DNA of 52,274 nt from Acidobacteriota bacterium (GTDB lineage Bacteria > Acidobacteriota > JAAYUB01 > JAMOQF01): positions 1 to 52,274 of the forward strand of contig JAMOQF010000083.1 in the NCBI GenBank assembly GCA_027064125.1, written 5' to 3'. Shown here one piece after another: positions 22,123-32,538 of this stretch. Positions within the stretch are counted from its first letter, which is position 1; every line of letters begins with the position of its first letter. The translations under genes were made by a program, and so were the position numbers. The notes below the pieces were generated by a model that searched no databases, was not told the origin of the DNA, and worked only from the letters and a program-made list of their open reading frames with translations.

Positions 22123-24729
22123 ATGAATATTGAAAAAATGACACAAAAGGTTAAGGAGGCACTTGGCAAAGCTCAGGCAATTGCCATTAAAAGGGGGCAT
22201 CAGTATATAGAAAATGAACATCTAATGCTTGCTCTTTTAGAACAGGAGGATGGAATTGCTCCCAGGATTTTTGCTAAAGTGGGTGTCCCGGTACCTGAAT
22301 TTAAAGAAAGACTTGAAAAGGAACTTAGTAAAATTCCTTCAGTTAGTGGAACCGGTGCTCTGGATAATATATATATTTCAGGTGCCTTAAATAGGATATT
22401 AATTCAAGCTGAGGAAATTGCAAGGGGGATGAAGGATGAATATATAAGTACTGAACACATTCTTCTTGCAATTTCGAAGGACTCTGGTAATTTTCCAGTT
22501 TCCAAACTTTTTAAAGAGTTTGGAATAAACGAAAAAAATATTGCAGTGGCTTTAAGAGAAATAAGGGGGAGTCAGAGAATTACCACTGAAAATCCTGAAG
22601 AAACCTATGAAGTTCTTGAAAAGTATGGTAGGGATCTTGTAAGAGAGGCATCTAAAGGAAAACTGGATCCTGTGATAGGTAGGGATCAGGAAATAAGGCG
22701 TGTCATAAGGATTCTATCCAGGAAAACTAAGAACAATCCTGTTTTAATCGGGGAGCCAGGTGTGGGTAAAACTGCAATTGTTGAGGGGCTTGCCCAGAGA
22801 ATTTTTAAAGGAGATGTGCCCGAAAGTTTAAAAGATAAGACCATTTTTGCCCTTGATATGGGTTCACTCATAGCGGGAGCCAAATATAGAGGAGAATTTG
22901 AAGAAAGACTAAAAGCAGTTTTGAAAGAAATAGAGGATTCAAATGGGAGAATAATACTCTTTATTGATGAAATACACAACATAGTGGGGGCGGGAAGAAC
23001 TGAAGGATCCATGGATGCAGGGAATTTGTTAAAGCCAATGCTTGCAAGGGGAGAACTTCACTGTATAGGTGCCACCACATATGATGAGTATAGGAAGTAT
23101 ATTGAAAAGGATCCTGCCCTTGAAAGGAGATTTCAGCCAGTATATGTAAGTGAGCCAACGGTGGAGGATACAATATCTATTTTAAGAGGGCTTAAGGAGA
23201 GATTTGAAGTGCATCATGGAGTTAGAATTGCTGATAATGCAATAGTTGCGGCTGCCACCCTTTCTCACAGATATATTTCCGATAGATTTTTGCCGGATAA
23301 GGCAATAGATTTAATTGATGAAGCTGCCGCAATGATTAGAACCGAAATAGATAGTATGCCCTCGGAGCTGGATGAAATATTGAGAAGAATAATGCAACTT
23401 GAAATAGAAAAACAGGCACTTAAAAAGGAAAAGGACAAGGCTTCAAAGGAAAGGCTTGAAAATTTGGAAAGGGAACTTGCAGAATTAAAGAGTAAAGCAG
23501 ATGTTTTAAAGGCCAAGTGGCAGGAGGAAAAAGAGGAAATACAAAAAATTAGAAGGGTTAGAGAGGAAATTGAGAGTGTAAAACATGAGATAGAAATTGC
23601 TGAAAGAAACTACGACTTGAATAGGGCTGCAGAACTAAAATATGGAAGGTTACAGGAACTTGAAAGAGAACTTGAAAAACTACAGGAAGAGATATCCAAA
23701 AAGGGAGGAAAGAGACTTTTAAGAGAAGAAGTTACAGAAGAAGAAATTGCAGAGATAGTTTCAAGGTGGACAGGCATTCCAGTTTCAAGACTTATGGAAG
23801 GTGAAAAGGAGAAACTTTTGAAATTGGGAGAGATACTTCACAGAAGAGTTGTTGGACAGGATGAGGCTGTTGATGCGGTGGTGGATTCTGTAATAAGGGC
23901 AAGGGCTGGACTTAAAGATCCCAGAAGGCCAATAGGTTCATTTATCTTTCTTGGACCCACTGGTGTGGGAAAGACTGAACTTGCTAAAGCACTTGCTGAG
24001 GCTCTGTTTGATACGGAGGAGAACCTGATAAGAATAGATATGTCGGAATATATGGAAAAACACAGTGTGGCGAGACTGATAGGAGCACCTCCTGGATATG
24101 TGGGATATGAAGAAGGTGGACAGTTGACTGAGGCAGTTAGGAGAAAACCATATTCAGTTATATTATTTGACGAGATAGAAAAGGCACATCCAGAGGTTTT
24201 TAATACCTTACTTCAACTTCTCGATGACGGTAGGTTAACTGACAGTAAGGGCAGGACAGTTGATTTTAGAAATTGTGTAATAATTATGACTTCAAATATT
24301 GGTTCCACATATCTGATTGAGGGTATAGATGATAAGGGTGAGATTAAAAAGTATGTTAGGGATAAAGTTTTTGAGGAACTCAGAAGAAATTTTAAACCTG
24401 AATTTTTAAACAGGGTTGATGAAATAGTTCTCTTTAAGCCACTTACACTTGATGATATGGTGAAAATTACTGAACTTCAGGTTAAAGAAATTGTAAAAAG
24501 ATTAAAAGAGAAGTTCATCTCCCTTGAAATAACAGAGACGGCTAAGAATTTTATAGCAAAGGCAGGATATGACCCAGTTTATGGAGCAAGACCTCTTAAG
24601 AGATACATTCAAAAGCATATTGAGGTACCCGTAGCAAGGATGTTGATTGCCGGAGAGGTTGGAGAGAATCAAAAAATTGTGGTAGATGTTAAAGATGAAA
24701 AAATTGAATTCAGGGTTGAAAATCTATAA
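22123..24729 (+). CDS. clpB: ATP-dependent chaperone ClpB
   Basis: Clp N domain, [15 protein letters not shown], middle coiled coil, [16 protein letters not shown]; start at ATG 22123. Confidence 0.97.
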   Translation: MNIEKMTQKVKEALGKAQAIAIKRGHQYIENEHLMLALLEQEDGIAPRIFAKVGVPVPEFKERLEKELSKIPSVSGTGALDNIYISGALNRILIQAEEIARGMKDEYISTEHILLAISKDSGNFPVSKLFKEFGINEKNIAVALREIRGSQRITTENPEETYEVLEKYGRDLVREASKGKLDPVIGRDQEIRRVIRILSRKTKNNPVLIGEPGVGKTAIVEGLAQRIFKGDVPESLKDKTIFALDMGSLIAGAKYRGEFEERLKAVLKEIEDSNGRIILFIDEIHNIVGAGRTEGSMDAGNLLKPMLARGELHCIGATTYDEYRKYIEKDPALERRFQPVYVSEPTVEDTISILRGLKERFEVHHGVRIADNAIVAAATLSHRYISDRFLPDKAIDLIDEAAAMIRTEIDSMPSELDEILRRIMQLEIEKQALKKEKDKASKERLENLERELAELKSKADVLKAKWQEEKEEIQKIRRVREEIESVKHEIEIAERNYDLNRAAELKYGRLQELERELEKLQEEISKKGGKRLLREEVTEEEIAEIVSRWTGIPVSRLMEGEKEKLLKLGEILHRRVVGQDEAVDAVVDSVIRARAGLKDPRRPIGSFIFLGPTGVGKTELAKALAEALFDTEENLIRIDMSEYMEKHSVARLIGAPPGYVGYEEGGQLTEAVRRKPYSVILFDEIEKAHPEVFNTLLQLLDDGRLTDSKGRTVDFRNCVIIMTSNIGSTYLIEGIDDKGEIKKYVRDKVFEELRRNFKPEFLNRVDEIVLFKPLTLDDMVKITELQVKEIVKRLKEKFISLEITETAKNFIAKAGYDPVYGARPLKRYIQKHIEVPVARMLIAGEVGENQKIVVDVKDEKIEFRVENL

Positions 24730-24764
24730 AATTATCCCCTCTATTTTGAGGGGATAATTTTTTA
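24729..24764 (+). terminator. Intrinsic terminator after clpB
   Basis: AAATTATCCCCTC-TATTTT-GAGGGGATAATTT plus T run. Confidence 0.9.
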
Positions 24765-24767
24765 TTT

Positions 24768-25712
24768 ATGTTCGAAAACATCTTTTCTTCTAACCATAAA
24801 CCACTTTTTCTTGCCCCCATGGCTGAAATTACCCACTATCCCTTCAGGAAACTACTTGAGGAAATCGGGGGAGTAGATGTTTTTTATACCGAAATGCTTT
24901 CTGCTAATCTACTTGCTTCAAGTAATATTAATAAATCTGTTTTTTTAAAAGGTATTGAATATAAAAGAGAAAAACCATTAATTTTCCAGTTACTTGGAAA
25001 GGATGTGGATGTTTTAAAAAAGGCCGCAAAGGTTTCCCTTTCCCTTGGGGCAGATGGTATTGATTTAAATCTGGGGTGTTCGGCTCCATTTGTATATAAA
25101 AAGGGGATGGGAAGTGGACTTTTACTGGATAGGAAAAAGTTAAAGTTCATTTTAAGTGAACTTAGAAATGTCATAGATAAAAGTTTCAGCGTCAAAATGA
25201 GGATAGGATTAAAGGAAAATCTGGAAGATTTTTTAAAATTAATAGTTGATATAAAGGAGTGTGGGGTTGATTTTATAGTGGTTCATCCGAGACTTATAAA
25301 AGAGAAGTTTAAAAGAAAAGCAAGATGGGATTATATTGCATATGCAAAAAGTATAGGTGGTGTAAAAATAGTTGGCAATGGAGATATTTGCGATTTTTAT
25401 GAAGGAATTAAAAGAAGAGATGAGGAATTTGTGGATGGAATAATGATAGGAAGGTGTGCGGTTTCAAATCCATGGATTTTTAAAGAGATAAAAGAAGGTG
25501 GGGAAGTAAAAAAGGATTTTAAATGGACTTTTCTCAGGTTTATGGAACTTGTGAGGGAATACCTTCCAGAAAAATATCAACTGAGCAGGATAAAAATTTT
25601 TTCAAAGTGGTTCACAAAAAATATTGAATTTGGACATTTTTTATGGAAAGAAATAAATAAAAGTGATAATCTATCGGAAATTGAAAGGAAAATTTTAGAT
25701 TTTTTTGAGTAA
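24768..25712 (+). CDS. dus: tRNA-dihydrouridine synthase
   Basis: LFLAPMAEITHYPFRKL, DLNLGCSAPFVYKKGMGSGLL, GNGDI. Confidence 0.93.
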   Translation: MFENIFSSNHKPLFLAPMAEITHYPFRKLLEEIGGVDVFYTEMLSANLLASSNINKSVFLKGIEYKREKPLIFQLLGKDVDVLKKAAKVSLSLGADGIDLNLGCSAPFVYKKGMGSGLLLDRKKLKFILSELRNVIDKSFSVKMRIGLKENLEDFLKLIVDIKECGVDFIVVHPRLIKEKFKRKARWDYIAYAKSIGGVKIVGNGDICDFYEGIKRRDEEFVDGIMIGRCAVSNPWIFKEIKEGGEVKKDFKWTFLRFMELVREYLPEKYQLSRIKIFSKWFTKNIEFGHFLWKEINKSDNLSEIERKILDFFE

Positions 25713-25760
25713 ATATTTTTTAAATGTTAAAATTGTGTATAACAATTTTTAGGGTGGATA

Positions 25761-27188
25761 ATGATTAAGGAGAGGGAATCTTTACTGAGTAGAGTTGTTC
25801 TTTTTCTGGATATATCTATAATTGCACTGTTGTTTCCCATATCTCACCGTCTCCAGCAGATTTTATCGGATTTTATTCCCTTTATAAATAAGACCTTTGG
25901 AATAAAGTGGTATTTAGTACTCTTTATCTTTTCTGAAATTGTCTGGATTTTTTTCATATCCTTTTTTCAACTGCATCACTATTTTGTAAAATATATTAAA
26001 TTTAAAGACCTTTTCAGAGAACTTACCAAGGTATTTTTAATAGCCTTGATTTTTGTTCCCTCTTTAATGTATTTTTTTCAGGCAAGGATAAATCGTTCCC
26101 TTTTCATAGTTTATTCTTTTTTAATTTTTGTAGTTTTACTACTTTTTAAGTATTTATTTCTCAAATATTTTATCCATCTAAATGAAATAGGTAAGACATG
26201 TAGAAATGTTTTACTCGTTGGCAATGTGGAGAAACTTGAGAAATATGTGAAAAAATTGATTGAGGACCCCACGAGAAGTTTTAAAGTGATAGGTGTTCTT
26301 GCAAAATCCAGGGGGGATATTGGAAGAAAAGTTGCAAATGGTGTAAGGGTGATTGGTACCATAGGTGATTTTTATGAGGTCATACACAACAATCCCATTG
26401 ATGAAGTACACTTTTTTCTTTTGTTTAACGAGATTAAACTTTTCAAAAAATATCTTGAACTGTGTGAAGATATGGGAGTAACCGTGAGGATTTCCTCAAA
26501 GGTTTATGAAACAAAAATGAGTGAGCCCTTTGTTGAAAAAATTATGGATGAGGTATTTTTCTGCTTTAAAATGCCCACAAAGGATCCCAGAAAATTATTT
26601 GTAAAGTACACCTTTGATTTTATTGCTTCACTTATTTTGTTGATTCTGTTGTTTCCACTCTTTGTAGTTATTGCCCTTTTAATAAAGTTAACTTCAAGGG
26701 GGCCTGTTTTTTTTGTACAGGATAGAGGAGGGCTTTACGGCAGGATTTTTAAGATGTATAAGTTCAGGACCATGTATGATGGAGCAGATAACCTTAGAAA
26801 AAAGTTAAAGAATTTAAATGAAATGTCAGGTCCTGTCTTTAAAATTTCAAATGATCCAAGGGTGACAAGGATAGGAAAAATTTTAAGAAGAACTTCTCTT
26901 GATGAATTGCCACAACTCATAAATGTTTTAAAGGGGGAAATGAGCCTTGTTGGTCCCAGGCCCCTTCTCATAGAGGAGGTATCCCAGATAAGGGGAGAAT
27001 TGAGAAGAAGGCTTTCCATGAAACCTGGAATTACATGTATATGGCAGATTTCAGGTAGAAATGATATTGATTTTGAGGATTGGATGAAAATGGACCTTGA
27101 ATATGTGGATAATTGGTCTTTAAAACTTGATTTCAAAATCCTGTTAAAAACTATACCCGCTGTGATTTCAGGGAAGGGTGCCAGGTGA
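25761..27188 (+). CDS. Exopolysaccharide/undecaprenyl-phosphate glycosylphosphotransferase
   Basis: C-terminal sugar transferase: GGLYGRIFKMYKFRTM, LRRTSLDELPQLINVLKGEMSLVGPRP. Confidence 0.92.
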   Translation: MIKERESLLSRVVLFLDISIIALLFPISHRLQQILSDFIPFINKTFGIKWYLVLFIFSEIVWIFFISFFQLHHYFVKYIKFKDLFRELTKVFLIALIFVPSLMYFFQARINRSLFIVYSFLIFVVLLLFKYLFLKYFIHLNEIGKTCRNVLLVGNVEKLEKYVKKLIEDPTRSFKVIGVLAKSRGDIGRKVANGVRVIGTIGDFYEVIHNNPIDEVHFFLLFNEIKLFKKYLELCEDMGVTVRISSKVYETKMSEPFVEKIMDEVFFCFKMPTKDPRKLFVKYTFDFIASLILLILLFPLFVVIALLIKLTSRGPVFFVQDRGGLYGRIFKMYKFRTMYDGADNLRKKLKNLNEMSGPVFKISNDPRVTRIGKILRRTSLDELPQLINVLKGEMSLVGPRPLLIEEVSQIRGELRRRLSMKPGITCIWQISGRNDIDFEDWMKMDLEYVDNWSLKLDFKILLKTIPAVISGKGAR

Positions 27189-28594
27189 AAAGGTTTTTTT
27201 TCATTTACCTTTTTATCTTTATCTTTGATATTTTTTTTCCTTCCCCTTTTAAAGATATTAAAAATTTTTTTCTTATATTTTCTTTAATATTAATTCTTTT
27301 TGTTATACTAAGTTTTAAAGAGTATTTCCAATTCTTTTTGAAACATAAATTTTTACTGGGGACATTGGGCTCTATTTTAATTTTTAATTTGCTGTTTCAT
27401 GGATTTTATTTTTGTAAACTTTCCATTTTTAAAAATCTCATCTTCATTTCTTTGTTATATTTAAGTTTTTCCTTTTTATTTTCGAGGGAAAAGGATGATG
27501 GTAAAGTTAAATTTAGAAGTGCTTTTGAGAAGATTTGGGCACTTGTTGTTATGGTGGAATTTTTTGTCTCTTTTGTTCAATTTTTTAATCCATTCTTTTT
27601 GAGTTCTTTATATCTTACAAAAGGGACAATTAAGCAGGTTTTATGGGAGAAGATAAGTTTTGGAACCTTTCCCCATCCCAATTTTCTGGGAACTTTTATG
27701 GGAATATCTTCAATTTTTTTCTTTTTCAAATTATCAGAGGGTGTAAAATACAAAGTTATCTTTTTTCTATCAATTTTAGCTCTTCTTTTGTCCCATTCGC
27801 GGGGGGCAATTTTTTCAACTTTATTTTTGCTTTTAATACTATATTTGAAAAAATTTTTTACCAATAAATATAGGAACATTTTAATTTTTTCTGTTGCTTT
27901 ACTATTTTTACTTGAGATTTTAATATTTTTATTTTTTAACGGATATTATCTGAAAAAAAGGATCCTTTGTTTTGGAGAGAACATAATTTCAAATGTTCAG
28001 TGTGGTAATTTTAATTCAAATAAGGAACTCAGGAAATTTTTTGATATAAATGGGGATGGGAATCTGGATTTAATGGATGAAATTTTTGTAGTAAATTTAT
28101 CTGAGCTTAACAAATGCGATTTTGTAAAATATCAAAAATGGCATAATGATTTATTAAAAAGAATTGAAAAAAACATTTTCTTTCTTTTTAAATTTGAGGA
28201 TATTTCCTCTTTGGGTAGACTTCTAATTGTTAAATCGTGTATATCCATGATAAAGGATAATTTATTTTTGGGAGTTGGAATAGGTAATTATGTTTGTGAG
28301 ATAAAAAAGTATACCCTTGTTCCTCAATTTTATGCCTTTAACAAATACCATCCCCACAGTTTTTATCTTCTCATATTGTGTGAACTTGGTATTTTTATGG
28401 GGGGTGGGATAATTGTTTTATTTTTTTATCTTTTGTTTAAAAATTATAAGTATTCTCCCTATTTTTTTATAATTTTATACCTTGCGTATCACTCATTTTT
28501 TGACATAACATTTTATGCTGAGGGAACCAGAATTATATTGCCCTTTGCCCTTTATATGACCTTTTTTACCAGCAAATCCCATGATAGTTTTTAA
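27185..28594 (+). CDS. O-antigen ligase/polymerase-like membrane protein
   Basis: Multiple TM segments, FPHPNFLGTFMG, LSHSRGA, HPHSFYLLILCELG. Confidence 0.75.
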   Translation: MKRFFFIYLFIFIFDIFFPSPFKDIKNFFLIFSLILILFVILSFKEYFQFFLKHKFLLGTLGSILIFNLLFHGFYFCKLSIFKNLIFISLLYLSFSFLFSREKDDGKVKFRSAFEKIWALVVMVEFFVSFVQFFNPFFLSSLYLTKGTIKQVLWEKISFGTFPHPNFLGTFMGISSIFFFFKLSEGVKYKVIFFLSILALLLSHSRGAIFSTLFLLLILYLKKFFTNKYRNILIFSVALLFLLEILIFLFFNGYYLKKRILCFGENIISNVQCGNFNSNKELRKFFDINGDGNLDLMDEIFVVNLSELNKCDFVKYQKWHNDLLKRIEKNIFFLFKFEDISSLGRLLIVKSCISMIKDNLFLGVGIGNYVCEIKKYTLVPQFYAFNKYHPHSFYLLILCELGIFMGGGIIVLFFYLLFKNYKYSPYFFIILYLAYHSFFDITFYAEGTRIILPFALYMTFFTSKSHDSF

Positions 28595-29876
28595 AGAATT
28601 CAGAATTTTCTATACCACCACACAGGTCATATATAGTTTTTCCTTTTCCAAATTTTTTAATTGCTTTGACATATTCTTCGTTTCCGTTTGAAAGTATCAA
28701 AATCTCGGATTTTTTTATTACCTCTTCCGGGGTTTCTTCCAGTAAATTTGCGATATGGGGAATTTTTTCAAAGATATACTCCCTATTTTTCCCAATTAAA
28801 TTGGAAATTTTCAGGAACCTGTCATATATTGAAATTTTATATCCCTTACCATAAAGTCTTTCCACCACTTCCAATATTGGACTTTCCCTTAAATCATCTG
28901 TTCCATTTTTAAAGGCTATGCCTAAAAAACCTATTTTTTTACTCTTTTCTTCAAGAATTTTTTCAGTTAGAAAGTTAATATGTTCCCTATTGCTATTTAA
29001 AATATTTGATATTATAGGTATCTCCACATCGTTTTTTTTGGCGAAGTCTCCCATGGCCCTTAAATCCTTTGGCAAACATGAGCCACCAAATGCAAATCCA
29101 GGTTTTAAATAGGCAGGTGAAATATTTAGTTTTGTGTCGGATGAGAAAATTTCCATAATTTTTCTACTATCTACTCCAATCTTTTTTGAAATTCTTCCTA
29201 TTTCATTTGCAAAACCTATTTTAAGGGCGTGAAATATGTTGTCCACATATTTTACCATTTCAGCCTCTTTTAAAGTTGTAATGAAAAGTGGTGCATCTAT
29301 CTTTTCATAAATTTTCATAGGAATTTCTGGGCTTTCCCCATCCATTATTCCAATAACAGTCTTTGGGGGATTGAAAAAATCTTTTATGGCACTACCTTCT
29401 CTTAAAAATTCGGGATTGTAAAATACCTTTATCTCCTCTCCTGCCTTTTTCCCGCTTTCCCCTTCCAATACTGGAATAACTTTATTTTCCATAGAACCGG
29501 GAAGCATTGTACTTCTATAGATTAATGTATAATTTTTTGTTTCCCTGAGTGTTTTTCCTATTTCCTTTGTCACATTTATTACATGATTTAAATCGAGGCT
29601 TCCATTTTTTTTTGAGGGGGTTCCCACGCAGATCATAGCCACTTCACTTTCTTTTATGGCTTTTTTAACATCAGTTGTGCCTTTTAATTTTCCAAGTTTA
29701 GTGTGCTTTTGAAGTAAGGGAGATATTTTGTCTTCCACTATAGGGGATTTGCCCTCATTTAGCATGTTTATTTTGTATTCATTGATGTCAACACCAATCA
29801 CACTGTTGCCCAATTCACACAGACAAATGGCACTCACAAGTCCCACATATCCAATTCCAAATATGGCAATTTTCAT
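28566..29876 (-). CDS. UDP-glucose 6-dehydrogenase family
   Basis: MKIAIFGIGYVGLVSAICLCELG, NPEFLREGSAIKDFFNP, GFAFGGSCLPKD. Confidence 0.95.
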   Translation of the reverse strand: MKIAIFGIGYVGLVSAICLCELGNSVIGVDINEYKINMLNEGKSPIVEDKISPLLQKHTKLGKLKGTTDVKKAIKESEVAMICVGTPSKKNGSLDLNHVINVTKEIGKTLRETKNYTLIYRSTMLPGSMENKVIPVLEGESGKKAGEEIKVFYNPEFLREGSAIKDFFNPPKTVIGIMDGESPEIPMKIYEKIDAPLFITTLKEAEMVKYVDNIFHALKIGFANEIGRISKKIGVDSRKIMEIFSSDTKLNISPAYLKPGFAFGGSCLPKDLRAMGDFAKKNDVEIPIISNILNSNREHINFLTEKILEEKSKKIGFLGIAFKNGTDDLRESPILEVVERLYGKGYKISIYDRFLKISNLIGKNREYIFEKIPHIANLLEETPEEVIKKSEILILSNGNEEYVKAIKKFGKGKTIYDLCGGIENSEFFKNYHGICW

Positions 29877-30002
29877 AAAGTTCCTCACTTCTAAATTTCA
29901 AAAAAGAGAAGTATAAAAAAAAATTGATTGTCTAATCAAATGTTTTTTCTAAAAGTTTTGTGGTAAAATTTTTTTCAAATTTTGGAGGGGGATTTTAGAG
30001 GT

Positions 30003-31223
30003 ATGATAGAGTTATTGAGCCCTGCCGGAAGTCTTGAAAAGGGAATGGCTGCCATTGAGTATGGTGCAGATGCCATATATTTTGGGTTAAAAGGTATGAA
30101 TTTGAGGGCCTTTGCCTCCAATTTGTCCATAACAGATGCTGAACATCTCATTGAATTTGTCCATGATAGGGGGAAGAGAGTCTATGTTACACTTAATATT
30201 TTCCCTTATGATGAGGATTTTTCGACTATTAGAAAATATGCGAAATGGTGCCAGGCAAAAAATGTAGATGGGGTGATTGTATCAGATCCAGGCGTTATCT
30301 CCCTGTTAATGGAGGAAAAAATTGAAATTCCTATACATCTTTCAACTCAGGCAAATACCTTAAATTCCTTTAGTGCAAGTTTCTGGGGTAGAAATGGTGT
30401 AAAGAGGATTATCCTTGCAAGGGAACTCAGTCTGGATCAGGTTAAGAAAATCTGTGAGAAAAATTCAGATATGGAGTTTGAAATATTTATCCATGGGGCA
30501 TTGTGTATTTCCTATTCTGGCAGGTGTTTTTTAAGTAAATATATGGATGGAAGGGATGGAAATAGGGGAGAGTGTGTCCAGTGTTGTAGGTGGCAATATA
30601 AAATAAAAGATGTGGAAAAGGATGGGGAGTGGTATGAAGTTTTTGAAGATGAAAAAGGGACATACATTTTTAATTCCAAGGATTTAAAAAGTATAGAACT
30701 ACTTCCTGAGATTTTAGATACGGGGGTAAAGTCTTTAAAAATAGAAGGCAGGATGAGGTCTCTCTACTATGTTTCCCTTGTAACTTCTGTATATAGAAGG
30801 GGAATTGATGTACTTAAAAATGATGGTAGAGAAAAGTTTTACAGGATTTTGCCGCAACTGGAGAGGGAACTGGAGAAAATCTCGACCAGAGGATATACAA
30901 CCAATTTTTTAAAGGGAATTCCAGATGCAAATTCCTATTCTTTTTTAAAGGGTGGAGTTAAGAAAAGAGAGAGTTTTGTGGGGGCTTTAAGATTTAAACT
31001 TCAAAATAGTTGGTACATTTTGGAAGTTAAAAATAGTTTTAGTGTGGGTGAAGGAATTGAGATGTTATTGGGGAATGGGGATGTGAGGAGTATATTTTTA
31101 CTGGAGGCAATCAATTTTAAGGGAGAGAAGGTGGAGAAACTACATGCAGGACTTTTATACAGGGTCAGACTGGATGGAGAATATCCTCTGAATTATTTTA
31201 TCAGAAAAAAGATCAATCAATAG
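30003..31223 (+). CDS. Peptidase U32 family protein
   Basis: ELLSPAGSLEKGMAAIEYGADAIYFG, FIHGALCISYSGRCFLS, KSLKIEGRMRS; start at ATG 30003. Confidence 0.93.
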   Translation: MIELLSPAGSLEKGMAAIEYGADAIYFGLKGMNLRAFASNLSITDAEHLIEFVHDRGKRVYVTLNIFPYDEDFSTIRKYAKWCQAKNVDGVIVSDPGVISLLMEEKIEIPIHLSTQANTLNSFSASFWGRNGVKRIILARELSLDQVKKICEKNSDMEFEIFIHGALCISYSGRCFLSKYMDGRDGNRGECVQCCRWQYKIKDVEKDGEWYEVFEDEKGTYIFNSKDLKSIELLPEILDTGVKSLKIEGRMRSLYYVSLVTSVYRRGIDVLKNDGREKFYRILPQLERELEKISTRGYTTNFLKGIPDANSYSFLKGGVKKRESFVGALRFKLQNSWYILEVKNSFSVGEGIEMLLGNGDVRSIFLLEAINFKGEKVEKLHAGLLYRVRLDGEYPLNYFIRKKINQ

Positions 31224-31818
31224 TTGGCTTTATTATATGCACCTTTGGGAGTTCAAGGTATGTATAGACAATTCTTACAATGACTGTCCAGTTTGAAAGC
31301 ACTGCAATTACCCAGAGCACTGCTTCGATTCTATTGAATAAGCAGCCAATTATAAGTAAAACCACCCTTTCAGGTCTCTCAAGGAATCCAACTTTACAAC
31401 TTTTTATGATGGATTCTGCCCTTGCCCTTGTGTAACTGGTCATGACAGACCCCATTATACATACGCCCACCAATACAACATAGTGGAATCTTGGAATTTT
31501 ACCGAAATAGACTATCAATCCAAGGTAGAGAATTATGTCTGAGTACCTGTCTATTACTGAGTCAAAAAAACCACCAAATTTGCTTACAGTATTTGTTTCC
31601 CTTGCAAGGGAACCATCGAGCATATCCATAAAGCCACCCAAAATTATTAGAATACCTGTTGTTATAAATTCCCCCCTTGAGAAGTAGAAGGCGGCAATAA
31701 TTGAGATTAAAAGTCCCGTTAATGTTAAAAAGTTGGGGTTGATGTGACATTTTGCTAAAAACTTGACGATCTTAGTAAGGATAAATTTACCGGCTTTTCC
31801 TATCTTGTCTGTAATCAT
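31213..31818 (-). CDS. CDP-alcohol phosphatidyltransferase
   Basis: DGSLARETNTVSKFGGFFDSVIDR matches DG(x)2AR(x)8G(x)3D(x)3D. Confidence 0.92.
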   Translation of the reverse strand: MITDKIGKAGKFILTKIVKFLAKCHINPNFLTLTGLLISIIAAFYFSRGEFITTGILIILGGFMDMLDGSLARETNTVSKFGGFFDSVIDRYSDIILYLGLIVYFGKIPRFHYVVLVGVCIMGSVMTSYTRARAESIIKSCKVGFLERPERVVLLIIGCLFNRIEAVLWVIAVLSNWTVIVRIVYTYLELPKVHIIKPTID

Positions 31819-31875
31819 TTGAATTTAACAAAAGTTTTTTATAAAAATTAAAGATATATAAACTTTCATTTATTT

Positions 31876-32314
31876 TCAAGGAAAATTTGGTAATGTTAAC
31901 TTAATTGTGCAAGGTTTTTTAATATCTCCTTTCAGAAGTGAAAAGGCAAATAGCAGAAAAAAGCTTAAACTTCTTGAGGAAAGTCTTGAATTTTTGTCGT
32001 TAAAAAAGAGATACAAAAACTTTTCTGCGCTTACTTCATTCTGGAAAAAGCCTTTAATTCTTATGTAATCCTTCAATTTTTTAAAACACCTTTCCATATA
32101 GTTAGTGGTTCTGAAATAACTTCTTACTTCTTTTGGTGCAAGAAGAAAATAGGTATAATTTTTTACCTTCAAAATTGTTTAAAAATCTGTAAATCCTTTT
32201 CCATTTTTCAATGAATAAGTTAAGTTTTTCTACTTTACTGTTTTCTGAATTTATTATTTCCTCAAGTTCCATTAGCAAGATTTCAATTTTTTTATTTACC
32301 TCCCTTAAATGCAT
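31876..32314 (-). pseudogene. Decayed IS256/mutator-like transposase (C-terminal remnant, frameshifted)
   Basis: Two overlapping frames join as FIEKWKRIYRFLNNFEG...APKEVRSYFRTTNYMERCFKKLKDYIRIKGFFQNEVSAEKFLYLFF, resembling IS256 RTTNxxE...R...F.NE.SA; N-terminal part absent. Confidence 0.8.
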
Positions 32315-32371
32315 CCTAAAAGGTTTACAGGGGAATAATCTTAATTGTTAGTTTCTGCTAAAAGATTTTAC

Positions 32372-32538
32372 TTTTGCCAGAATTTAGTTTTATTTCCAAT
32401 TTGCCCTCCCCTAAACACCCCCTTTAACGGTTTATAGGATAAAAAAGAGATTTCCTTTAATCGTTGCCTTTTGCCAGAAAAATTTTAGGTATTGCCAGTT
32501 TTAATTTTTTCTTTCCTTATTTGCCTTCCTCAAAAGCC
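32372..32538. repeat. Diverged direct repeats (TTTTGCCAG...TTTCC.ATTTGCC.TCC)
   Basis: 32372-32418 aligns with 32490-32538 by eye; an additional TTTTGCCAGAA at about 32470. Confidence 0.5.

Noticed and set aside
28043-28078. Cellulosome dockerin
   Set aside because: Only one Ca2+ loop, embedded in a membrane protein, no paired repeat and no cohesin; treated as an EF-hand-like insertion only.
25761-29876. Full capsule/O-antigen biosynthetic gene cluster
   Set aside because: Only a glycosylphosphotransferase, a ligase-like protein and a UDP-glucose dehydrogenase are present, flanked by housekeeping genes; too few genes for a cluster call.
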